64,000 bases of DNA, taken from Endoconidiophora laricicola. Lineage: Eukaryota > Ascomycota > Sordariomycetes > Microascales > Ceratocystidaceae. The stretch lies in the NCBI GenBank assembly GCA_001640655.1, contig LXGT01000166.1:1-64000 (forward strand), in the 5' to 3' direction. Positions 13,114 to 24,214 of the stretch are shown piece by piece. Below the pieces are notes generated by a model. It ran no database searches. It saw only the letters and a program-made list of their open reading frames with translations, and had not been told where the DNA came from. The translations under genes were made by a program, and so were the position numbers. The first letter of the stretch is position 1. Every line of letters begins with the position of its first letter.

Positions 13114-15578
13114 TCTTGCTGATTGGGCTATGCTGCTGTATTGCGCTGCGCTGTAAGAAGCGTCGTGATGTATTGTTTGTTCTATGCAATTCAAAACTTT
13201 TTTTTTTTTTTTGGCTAGTACAGCCTTGCAAAGTTTCTAAATATTTTTATGGGCCTTTGTCCATATAGGGTAGGTGGGGCATCTGATAGTGGCCAGGCTG
13301 CGGCAATAGCATTGTTGTAACGCCTTAACGTAGAATGCTAACAAGTGTGCTACGACCATATAAAGAACGTCGCCATGCACTTGAACAGTATTATTTAAGT
13401 GTTGATCTGTGATGATAGAGATATAAATTCAACAACTCAACTCATATATAAAGTTCACATAGTTATGTCAGTCACTGAATAGAATATATTAGTAGTATCA
13501 GGTGTTATGAATCGTCCGTACCCTTATATAAGATTGTTGCCATGACGTGTGTGAGGCTGATTATGAGATACAGATCTTCATTATATAGAATATTGCATCT
13601 GAGGTACATCTTATCATGCCCTTGTGGCGCTAATGAGTTTTTATTGCTGTAAACCTAACCCCAGCTATACACTATTTCAGATACCTATCAACTAATAAAC
13701 TAGAAACGTGGGACCAACTAATCACAATAAATACCAACATGCTATGTTGCTTGAGACCGTGAAACTAAGTGAAAATCATCGTTTTTATTGAAAAGATTAT
13801 TTTTGACTACTGATGCTGATCAGGCTCAAAAACAGTGACTTGGTCCGTATTACTAGAACAGGATCATCTTTACTGAGATTTTCACAGGATTCTTAGAATA
13901 TATCAGGTCAACAAGACCGTGGCCTCCTTAAAAGATGGCAAGTTTCTATAAATGACAGTACCATCCCGTCAGCTCAACCTTGTCTTTCATATTGCCTACA
14001 TAAAGCATGATTCTGGGCTCAAAACTAAGAGATTGAAACAGGTCTTTCATTGCGCCATACACTTGTATAACTATAAGGGTAAGTTAGCTTGAAATACACT
14101 TGGTGTAGCAATGAAATATTGATAAACTGGGAATGTCTGCTACAAATAGTTTTTGCTTTAAAGACTGTGCAATAAACTACGTTTTTCTTGCTGCAGTTAG
14201 GCGAACAGTCAAAAAGCGCGCAAGACACACGTCCATTTAAAGTCACCTACATCTAAACCCCGGCATATAACAAACTACCCCAATCACAGTCAGTGTTGTG
14301 TGCTAAGGCTCATGATCAAGACTGGTAAGATGAAATACTATGAGCAACGACTGTGGATGATGGAAGGATATATGAGTGCATCCATTGATAATAACCATTA
14401 GTATGATAATGATGTTATATATCATACTGTCTCTGTGCGGTTCAAGGTCCGCATTAGACAAATTGGCTGTAGGTATAGAATCTGAAAGAACTACTATCCA
14501 TGTGACATCCTTAGTCCTACGGCCCGTTCGTTGCGCTGGCTTTTAACCGTCTGTACCAGCATAATATCAAGGCGGACATTGCATAACTGGCAGTTAGTTT
14601 CCTGCAGGCAAATCTACTGATGTGTTGGCAGGTCGGTGCTACCGACCTTTTTCCCTTCTTCAGGAGTCAACCTCCGGAACAGTCTTGTAAGTTTCAATGA
14701 CGATGAACATGTAGACAATGCCGTTAAAATACAATGGAAACATGAAGGACAGCTTTATATGCTCACTAGGAGCGGCTCTAGGCGGAATTCGCAGTCTTGT
14801 GGCGGCATGCTAACTACATGCAGTAAAATATACAATCCTATCACTATTAAGTTTTGCAGATATAATCGCCACTTTAGGGCTCGTCAATACAGATGAGCAA
14901 AAACAAACCAGCCAGACCAGAAAGCACGTACTCAAAGCAACCATGCCGGCTCCCACACCGCCCATATAGGCATGCCCCGGTTTTAGTAGGCTAAACACAG
15001 ACATATGCCCTGAGCAACGCTCGCGGGTGTTGAAGCTAAGGCTGAGATTGCCGCTAGCAAAGATATTTGCAGCAGTAAATGTAGAAGCAAATGCAGCAAC
15101 TTCTATATACGCTTCTTATCTTTGCCGTTATTCCTCCGCCTTCCTCTTCTTCTTCTCCTATATTATCACCTCGAACATTGTGTGCTCTGCTGGCTATTCC
15201 ATCCTTACCCCTACTTTTGGCACTTTTATGCATCGAGAATTAACTGCATCGCAACCGTCCTCAGACTTACAGCTACAATCTCTCACAGGGCAAGCTCTTC
15301 ATCGCTGCCTTTGAGTCTGTACCGCAGGGCCCGTTACGGCAGCATTACGTTGCCTTGAGACACTACGGTGCCCTCTAGCCACTGCAACAACACCAGAAAC
15401 GAGAGCCACGCCATACAATCACCATCAACCGCGATATCTCTGTCATCCTCGCCAAACTCACGAACTGAATCTAATTGTTTTAGCTACTTCGCCCTTCTAA
15501 GTTCGCATAAAAAGCAGAAAACAACATCTAATACTCGGAGCAAGCTCCCGCAGCAGCAGCCTAAGATTCTCGCTGGTC
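13114..15578. promoter_or_regulatory. Divergent intergenic region between UTP21 and VIP1
   Basis: This 2.5 kb head-to-head region must carry both promoters. A T16 run at 13197-13212 lies about 85 bp upstream of the UTP21 start. A sequence resembling the 5.5 kb repeat lies at about 14400-14465. The last ~550 bp before VIP1 become C/T-rich on the plus strand, as expected for a fungal 5' leader. Open frames at 14025, 14636 and 15027 have no recognisable content. Confidence 0.5.
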
Positions 15579-18500
15579 ATGGAAGAAAAACAGCCCGCTG
15601 CCACAGATGAGCAACTGCATGCTTTGGATTATCAGCAACAGCAACCGGCGCCTGAGGTCGAAACCCACTTGTCTTCTAGACTAGCTGTGGGCTCCACGCA
15701 GCTAGACAAGGTGTCTCAAGTCGAAAGCGATCACGATGGGGAGGAATTGGAGCATTTTGAAGACGCCAAAGAGTCACCAGATGAAATCGTTTCCACCCCT
15801 CAGGAAAACACATCTGAGTTGGCCAACCCCATCATTGCCAATATCGTCACCAGCATTGATACTACCACTACATCACCTATCTCGGTTGTGTCATTAACAC
15901 CGTCTACAGACCCTAGCAACATCACGCCTCTAGCATTACAGCCGCCTGCCGCTGCCATGACAGACACAGCCGATGCTAACCCCTTGACTTCGCGCTCGTC
16001 TTTGTCTGATTTTGCTACAAAACGCACATCTATCTCCTCCATGTATTCGCTGGCTTCTGCAAGAGGCATCCCTAGCTCGGCCGCCTCTGCTAATGGCTCT
16101 GACGCCGGCGTTCGGTCTGCCCAGCCTGGGACCAGCGCTGCTGCTATCACAGCACAAAATCACATTGCTGGCCATGATGCTATAAAGCGCACTTCCGGCC
16201 CAGGTTCAATGCGCTCATCGGCAACTGGTAGAGATCGTAGTAGGGCTAACCGTCGCTTCAGTGGTAGCACTGGTGCTAGTAGCCACAGCCCTAGTAGTGA
16301 TCGACCGCACGTGAAAGAAGAAGGCATGTAGCTACAACGTTGTCTTCAAACCAGAAAATGATATATGCTTAGTATAATGACTCCGTCTAGGTACCTTTAC
16401 TAACATGTACATATGTATGTATATATAGTCAAGCCTGCTTCGTTAGGAACTATCGGCGTCTGTGCCCTAGATGTGAAAGCTCGTAGCAAACCGAGTCGTA
16501 ACATCCTTAATCGCTTGATTTCCAATCGCGAATTTGACGTTGTTGTTTTTGGTGATAAAACTATTCTCGATGAAGGTAGGTAATCCATCCCCCCTTGACC
16601 AAATGTGAAGCAAAACTAACATTTAATTAGATGTTGAGAATTGGCCTGTCTGGTAAGTAATATCATAACAAGCAGGATTTTCTTGATGCACCCTTACCAA
16701 ATAGAGCCTCATCACAAGATATACGTGTATATCATCGGCCAATATTACACACACACACACACACACACAGTTGACCTATAACGCTTCTATACTGTTACCT
16801 ACTTGAGGATTAAATCATACTTCACTATGCGTCTACCCACTTACTAACATTGAAACTTACATAGCGACTATCTTATCTGCTTCTATTCGGACGGTTTTCC
16901 TCTAGATAAAGCCATCGCTTATGTTAAGCTCAGAAAGCCTTTCTGTGTTAACGACGTTCCTATGCAAAAACTCTTATGGGATCGCCGCCTTTGTCTCCAA
17001 CTCCTCAACAAGATTGGTGTGCCCACTCCCGAAAGAGTAGAAGTCACACGTGATGGTGGCGGCAATATTCTCACCTCAGAGTTGCGCAAGCAAATCAAAG
17101 ATCTCACTGGAATTACACTTGAGCCTGCGGAGCCAGGCTCCATAAAGCCGCCTTGCAATGTAGAGCTTATTGATAATGGAGATGCGTTAAGTGTTGACGG
17201 TGTTGTACTTCGTAAGCCCTTTGTTGAGAAGCCAACCAGCGGTGAAGACCACAACATCATTATATATTACCCTAGCTCATCTGGCGGTGGTGGCCGGAAA
17301 CTTTTCCGCAAAATCGGTAACAAAAGCTCCGAGTATATTCCTGATCTTAGTATCCCTAAAGCCATTTTGGAGCCTGGCAGCAGTTACATTTACGAGCAAT
17401 TTACTAAGGTCGACAATGCCGAAGATGTAAAGGCGTATACAGTCGGGTCGTCATACTGTCATGCTGAAACTCGCAAATCTCCTGTTGTTGACGGTGTTGT
17501 CCGTCGAAACACCCACGGCAAGGAGATCCGCTATGTCACACCACTTACTGCAGAGGAAAGAGAAATGGCCAGCAAGATTTCTCATGTGTTCGGTCAAAGA
17601 GTGTGTGGCTTCGATCTTCTCCGTGCCTCTGGCAAAAGCTTTGTCATTGATGTCAACGGCTGGAGCTTTGTCAAAGACAATGACGACTACTACCATCACT
17701 GTGCTAAGATACTAAAGGAATTGTTCATTTGTGATCGGGAACGTCGTCGCAGACTAGTTGTTCAGCCCTCGCCAGCCCCGTCAGAAATTGGTGGAAATTT
17801 TCCAGCCGGTCGCAAGGACACTATCAACCTCAAGGAAAGAAATGTCATTGTAGGAGAAGAGGAAGTTGGACTAAGCCTTAAGCGTACCATAAGCGCAACC
17901 CCGAGCGAAAACATGGACGGCAACAGATCTGTTAGATCAGTTAAGGGTGTTATTACTGATAATAACCGTACACCCTCCATCTGCCCATCGGCGCCCTCGA
18001 TCAATGAAGAGCAAGAAGTCGTTGAAGAGGAACCTGAGGTCGATGAAGAGCCGATTCCAGCACCACCGCCAAAGAGTCCTTGGAAACTCAAGGGTATCGT
18101 ATCTGTTATTCGCCACGCCGATCGAACCCCCAAGCAGAAGTATAAATTTACATTCCACACAGAGCCCTTCATTGAGCTATTACAAGGCCATCAAGCCGAG
18201 GTCCTTCTCATTGGAGAAGCGGCTCTATCTAGCGTACGCCATGCGGTCGATCGTGCTATGGCTCAGGGCATTGAAGACCCTGCCAAGCTCAAGCTCCTCC
18301 AGACTGTCTTGATTAAGAAAGGCCCTTGGCCCGGTACCAAGGTTCAGATCAAACCAATGTTCCGCAGGAAGAAGACGGATGCACCCTCAACGCCAGCCAG
18401 TCCCACTCCAGACACTCATTCTATCCTCAAAGAAGGTGTCGCTGGCGAGTTTGGGGCTGTCCCTGTACCAACAACTACTACTTCTCTCGATACTACCTCT

Positions 18501-21040
18501 ACAACCCAGACAAAAGAGCGTAGACCCCATCGGCAGGACTCACTTTCTGGCGTCACCATGTCACGCATCACTGCTGCTGAAGATGGCCTTGTTCTAGACA
18601 AGCTACAGCTTATCGTCAAATGGGGTGGAGAACCTACGCATTCAGCTCGTTACCAGGCACAGGAGCTTGGCACCAACATGTCTAATGACATTGCTCTGCT
18701 CAACCGTGAAGTTCTCGACGAAGTTCATATTTATAGCAGCTCAGAACGTCGTGTCACAACTAGTGCTCAAATTTGGGCCGGTGCATTCCTTGGAGCAAAC
18801 AAGCCTCCTGGAGAACTAATCACTATCCGCAAAGATCTTCTAGATGATTCAAATGCAGCCAAAGACGAAATGGACAAGGTTAAGAAAAAGCTAAAAGGTT
18901 TATTGCGCGAAGGCAACGAGCGCCCTCCTCAATTTGCTTGGCCACCCAAGTTCCCAGAGCCATCAGAGGTACAGAAACGTGTAGTATCTTTAATGAAGTT
19001 CCATCGCAAAGTCATGCATCACAACTATGCCCGTCTCATCAACATGACGGCTCAGAGCGTATCTACGGATGGAGCTATAGTTATAGCTCATGCCAAAAAT
19101 AATGATGATTTACCAACCAGTGGAAGTTCAACTACTGTCCCGTCGTCGGCTAATGCTTTCCTACCTGCAACCTTACAAGCTCCACCCACCTCATCTAGTC
19201 AGAAGAATGACCCCAAAAGCTTCCGCTGGTGCTGTGGCGAGGATACTGAACTGTTCAGAGAAAGATGGGAGAAACTTTTCATCGAATTTTGTGACAATGA
19301 AAAGGTTGATCCCAGCAAAATCTCAGAACTTTACGACACTATGAAATTCGATGCTCTACACAACCGTATGTTTCTAGAATGGGTATTCAAACCTAGTCTA
19401 CAAATGCTCGAGGAAGAGTACGGTCTTGTTTTCCTTGATAAGGAGAAGGAAAAGGAAGGGCTTGATCGCGTTAGACAGGAGAAGGAAAAGCAAGAGAAAG
19501 AGAAGCAGGAAAAGGAAAAGCAGGAAAAGGAAAAGGAAGAGGAAGAGAAACGGACTAAAGCACAAGGTGGCGTACGTCGTATTTTCAGACGGCGGTCATT
19601 CCTCAACAACCTTAGGCACTTTGGGGAGATGGCCGCACCACTCCGCCACACCCTCCCAGAGCAGTATTTCCACATTGAAGAAGGGAATACACAAAACAAG
19701 ACTAAAATTGGAGTTGAATTTGAACCCCTTCGTGAGCTCTATCATCTTGCCAAAGTTCTGTTTGACTTCATTTGCCCACAGGAGTACGGCATCTCAGATG
19801 CAGAAAAGCTCGAGATTGGTTTATTAACCTCTCTACCTTTACTCAAGGAGATTGTGCAAGACTTAGAAGAGATGCAAGCATCTAATGATGCCAAATCTTT
19901 CTTCTACTTCACCAAAGAGTCCCACATTTATACTCTTTTGAACTGTATACTCGAGGGCGGTATCGAAACAAAGATCAACCGTAGTAGCATTCCCGAGTTA
20001 GACTACCTTTCTCAGATCACGTTCGAGTTATATGAGTCTGAGAATATCCGCAAGCAGCCGAAGAATGCTCATTCTAATACTTCATTAGCATCTTACGCCA
20101 CTGCATCTGTAGCCATAATTGACGATACTTCTACTCACGTATCATCTGCTACAGTTATTCCGTCTCCAGTTGTAGATGCATCAGAGGCTGATATGCCTGC
20201 TACTACCGAAAGTGCTATCGAGGCTGTACCGCCTGCACCTTCTCCTTCTGAGAAGTCTGCTTCGAATGAGCCTCAATTCTCGTACAGTATCCGCATCTCT
20301 ATCAGTCCCGGATGTCACGTCCTAGATCCTCTTGATGTTCAACTTGATAGCAAGCATTGCATAAGCTGCGCTCCTCGGCGTAGTTTAACACCTCATGCCG
20401 ATTGGCAGGAAGTCATCAAGACACTCCGTGCCAAGTTTAACCAGTAAGTTTCATACCACCCCACAAGTAGTAATCATTGCCAAGTGAAATCGGCAACGGT
20501 TATGTGAGTACCAAATATGTATATTAGACTGACATAAGAAATTGATCATGTACAAATAGAGTCAAGCTGCCGAAGTCATTCATTGCCATCAATTTATCCG
20601 AGGCGTTTTCTCTTGGCCAACATCATCCTGATGCAAAGGCCGAAGCTACTGCCAAGGATTTGACAACAATAGAATCTACAGACAAGACTGCAGAGAGTAG
20701 CACTAAGGATTCCGCTATGGCCCAAGCACAAGGCTTGGGCATATTTGAAGCTAGCAATGCCATTTCTACCGTTGCGTCTGGTACAAATGATGAACAAGGC
20801 AACAGCCATTCGGCGGCACCGGGAAGTGCCTCAAGATCAAATTCGATGCCTCTTTCAAAAGACCTATCACTTTTTGGTTCTGGCCCTGGTTCCGATGTTA
20901 CAGTTGTCAAGAAATCACAGGCAACAGACCAGGAGATCATCGACGCGGCGACGGCAGTGCTAGATGCGGCGGGTGAGGAGCCTAGAGCTGGTGATGTCAT
21001 TGCTGGCGAGGTAGATGCTCACGGACATATATCTCCTTGA
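15579..21040 (+). CDS. VIP1: Inositol hexakisphosphate / diphosphoinositol-pentakisphosphate kinase
   Basis: Five exons, 15579-16323, 16429-16575, 16631-16652, 16865-20443 and 20560-21040, give 1657 aa. The enzyme pairs an ATP-grasp kinase that makes 1-InsP7/InsP8 with a histidine-acid-phosphatase-like domain that removes the pyrophosphate, and acts in phosphate and cell-shape signalling. The kinase part begins at about residue 255 (IGVCALDVKARSKPSRNIL) and includes VFGDKTILDE and KPFCVNDVPMQKLLWDRR. The phosphatase-like part begins at about 710 and carries the family motif RHADRTPKQK (R721, H722). Residues ~1160-1195 are a Lys/Glu repeat insert. The first ~245 residues are Ser/Thr-rich and probably disordered. 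Intron 1 appears to use a GC donor and exon 3 is only 22 nt; both are needed to keep the kinase domain in frame. The last exon continues the domain (VKLPKSFIAINLSEAFSLG) and ends in a disordered tail. Confidence 0.95.
16324..16428 (+). other. Probable GC-AG intron 1 of VIP1
   Basis: Exon 2 must begin at 16429, because IGVCALDVKARSKPSR is read in that phase and the acceptor ATATATAG with branch CTAAC (16400-16404) fits. The phase requires exon 1 to end with one extra base. The best site is AAG|GCATGT at 16324, which joins into GTC and gives HVKEEVKPASLGTIG. Weaker GT donors at 16294 and 16297 are also phase-compatible but would remove about ten residues. An in-frame TAG at 16329-16331 shows that splicing must occur upstream of it. 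Confidence 0.7.
16631..16652 (+). other. 22-nt microexon of VIP1
   Basis: This exon encodes only VENWPV plus parts of two split codons. It lies between a 55-nt intron (GTAGGT donor, CTAAC branch, TTAG acceptor) and a 212-nt intron (GTAAGT donor). The spliced protein reads TILDEDVENWPVCDYLICF, which matches the conserved Vip1 kinase sequence, so the microexon is well supported. Confidence 0.9.
16747..16769. repeat. (AC)n microsatellite in VIP1 intron 3
   Basis: Twenty-three nucleotides of uninterrupted AC dinucleotide lie inside the 212-nt third intron of VIP1, which is the longest coding intron identified in the window. Confidence 0.95.
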
Positions 21041-21378
21041 TCTGCGGATGGACTCATGTAAACATGGGAGGGAACAGATAACTGTAAGCAGAGTGGGTTC
21101 TAGGGTGGAGGTCAAGTACAGCTTGGATGACGTTGGTGAGTGACGTATATAGCTAAGGGGGGACTAGAGGATGTGAGAAAGTTAATACTAGTTGATAGTA
21201 GGAGGTTGAGAATGGTGGTGTATAATTGGCAATTGCAGTATCCTAGCGCTTGCGTACGAGCACACGTGCTATTCCATTTTAGTTCTTGGTCATGTTCTGT
21301 GAAAGGCGGCATATAAGATCACGGAGTATAATATCACCTTGGCACCTCGAAAACCAAACGTGGCAGTGAAATTACAGA

Positions 21379-21399
21379 TAGTAGTAGTAGTAGTAGTAG
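21379..21399. repeat. (TAG)7 microsatellite
   Basis: Seven perfect TAG units lie in the VIP1 3' flank. Confidence 0.9.
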
Positions 21400-24212
21400 G
21401 CACCAGTAGTTAGTGGCTACCCCTCCACCATTAGCAGCCAATGTCGATGCCGAGGCGCCCCTAAAGACGAGAAGCATAAGCCATAAGAATCATAAGAATT
21501 ATAAGGTGTGGGGTTCGGTTCCGCGTGAATTCCTGATAGCTGCGAAAGAACCGCGAGCTATATCAAGGAGTGCGAAATAGCACAACTTAGTTATGTTTAT
21601 GGCGTTGCGAGTTTGTCGTTGCAACACTTCTTTCAATCCACTTATGCGTCTACTTCCCTGATTCAATAGCACACAAGTTCCTGCTATCATGGCTTTTTAG
21701 GCTCTGCTGTAAGTACTTAGCAAGGTATCCAGAAGCTTTTACTGCATGCTGTCGTCAACGCACATGGTCAACGGGCCCTTGTTTGGTTCTCCAGGTCAGA
21801 TCGATTGACTGGCTGGCCTCAATGCAATGAGTAAAAAGGCTGGCTGGTAAAAACGCCACAGGTATTTGAGGTAAGGTCTTGATATCTGGCAACACGACCT
21901 TGGTACTAGTTGCTGGTTGAATATTCCCTCCCCCCCCCCTCTCCCTTTTTCAAGACGACAAATTAAGTCTTAAGAAGATTCGTATGATAGACGCAGGTGA
22001 GAAAAGATATATAAACTTATAGTACCGGCCTGATATCAGCAAAAAAGTAAAAAAGAAAACAGATCTGGGCATGGTTCCTATGGATAGCGTAGCATAGAAT
22101 TGCCATTGTATTTGTTTTGTTTTCATGACTGGCCTGCGCGGACTTCGCCTTCCTCGGCTCATCAACATAGCGTGATTCTACTATGTATCTATACAATCGT
22201 TAATGGCATCAAGCAGAGCCATCTTATCTACATTACCGACAATAACATCGTATTGTGTTAGCCAGTTAAAATCTTCCATCGAGCAATGCAGGCACAGGAG
22301 GAAGAGGGAGGATCACGAAAAGGTGATTCCTCTCCTCGACTTTCAACATCACAAGATCAAACGTTGAAATGCGACAGAGCTTGCTTTATTCTTTTTTTGT
22401 CTTTTTCTTTCTCTATTTCTTTTTCTATTACCTGGTTAAAGAGGCGTATGGTCAGTTTATTCCCTTCTGTATAGAACTGTTGGGAATACAAGTGATATAG
22501 TTCTTTAGTTATTGTACTAGTACTAGTAATTATAGTAGTTATAGCTATCAAGCAGTTGGTAGGTAGTAGTATATCGTATGTAATCAGTGATACCCCTACT
22601 ACTACTACCCCCCCTACTAAGAAGACGAGCCTCTTGGATAAGGCAAAGTCAAATCTTTTTTTTTTCAACTTCTTGTTAGTATCGTTTGTTTCTTCTTGTT
22701 CTCTGACTCTTCATGTTTGCATTTATTATATAAGAGATATTCAGTGGAATCATCATCATATTTTAGCCAGGGTTCCGGTTGTGACATGGCGACGTCCACG
22801 GGCCTAGTTTAGCTGGTTTCCCAGGGCACCCCCTTCATCATTATAAGTAAGTCGATCACGAGCTTGCCCTGGCCATTATCTCTCTAGACTCGTACAAAGG
22901 GCGATGACAATGATATTTATCAAATATCCGTAAAATACTAGCCCAGTAACAATAAGCCTTCTTCACGCATATACTCGCCGATGACGATGCTTGGCAATAC
23001 ATACAATTACTGTCTTCACTGTAGCTTTCGTATGTAGGATTCATCATCACCCTTCTCATGTCTTTTTTTTTTATCTCCTATTCCCTTATTTACTGGGTAT
23101 CATTCTGTGGAATCCATCCCGCGCCGCTGGATCAGCCGGAACAACTGACCCGGTTACAAAAGGGCAGGCAGGTCGAGAATGAGTCCATTATTAAGAAGCG
23201 AAGTTTGAGGATTTTCAAGGCTGGAGTACCCTCTACTTTTTTGCTATGCGGCGTTCCTTTTTTTGCTTTAATTAGGTCTTTTGTTTAGCCAAGCAATACT
23301 GCCGTTTTGGTCGTAAAGTGCTGTGATTTTTAATTGTTTTTTTATTCATAGGGTCTGAACGAACTTCAGGTCATGAGATTTGTTAAGGGGAATGGGGGTC
23401 GTTTCCTCCAATAAAGAAAGTTAAGCGGGCTTAGCTCTTCTTGCAGGCTGGGGATCAAATGTATTCATAGCTCTGAACTATAAACATAGTTTATAGCAGT
23501 ATCAGAACCGAGGTAGAGATATACTGAAGTACACCATGTTATTATCAGCAGCATTAGAAAATTAAAGAAAGTTCTGGGTATGTCTCTTGTAATGTCTTAC
23601 GACAAGGTACGTAGGCTATATACCCTGGCTTATGTACATGTACATCTATGTCTTTAAGGTTTAGATACTGCAGTGCAGGTGCATTGCATGCCTATCTCAA
23701 AGGTGAAACCTTAGTCTTAGTAAGACTATAAGAGAAGGTGCCGCATTACATAGTATAGGAAATACACAGAAAATAGGTATGTGTCGACAAGCAGATATTT
23801 CCTGAAATTCATTTATTGCTCTTGTTGCCTGTTTCACTGAGCATCTCGCACGAGCATTAGAGCGAGATCGGACTCCATCCTTTTGTATTTGGTCATCAAT
23901 GCAGCCGGACAAAGCAGTCTGACAATCTTGGACTTCCTTGTTCATGTATCTTTGCTTCAAGTGGAGCAATGTAATCGTGCTTTTGGAGCTGTCTCAATAT
24001 TGCTAGTCATGTGAGGAAGGAGATACAGTGAGATTTAGCTATAGCTTATATTTGCTTGAATACGCCAAAGCTTTGTCTTTGTAGCTGTAACTACTAACAT
24101 GACCAGAATAGTGGCTTCCGCCATCCCTCGATAGTTGGCAATAACACTAGAACTACTAATCGTGCTAATGGCAAGGTGGTAGTGAAAATGGAATTACATA
24201 ATGTACCCCTCC

Positions 24213-24214
24213 NN
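24213..24214. other. Two ambiguous bases (NN)
   Basis: Two Ns separate a short C run from a C/A homopolymer junction. They most likely mark an unresolved homopolymer length in a draft assembly rather than a scaffold gap. Confidence 0.9.

Noticed and set aside
21505..21535. GGTTCGGTTCC, resembling a tRNA B box
   Set aside because: The flanks do not form a T-arm stem, and no A box or acceptor stem lies at the right distance.
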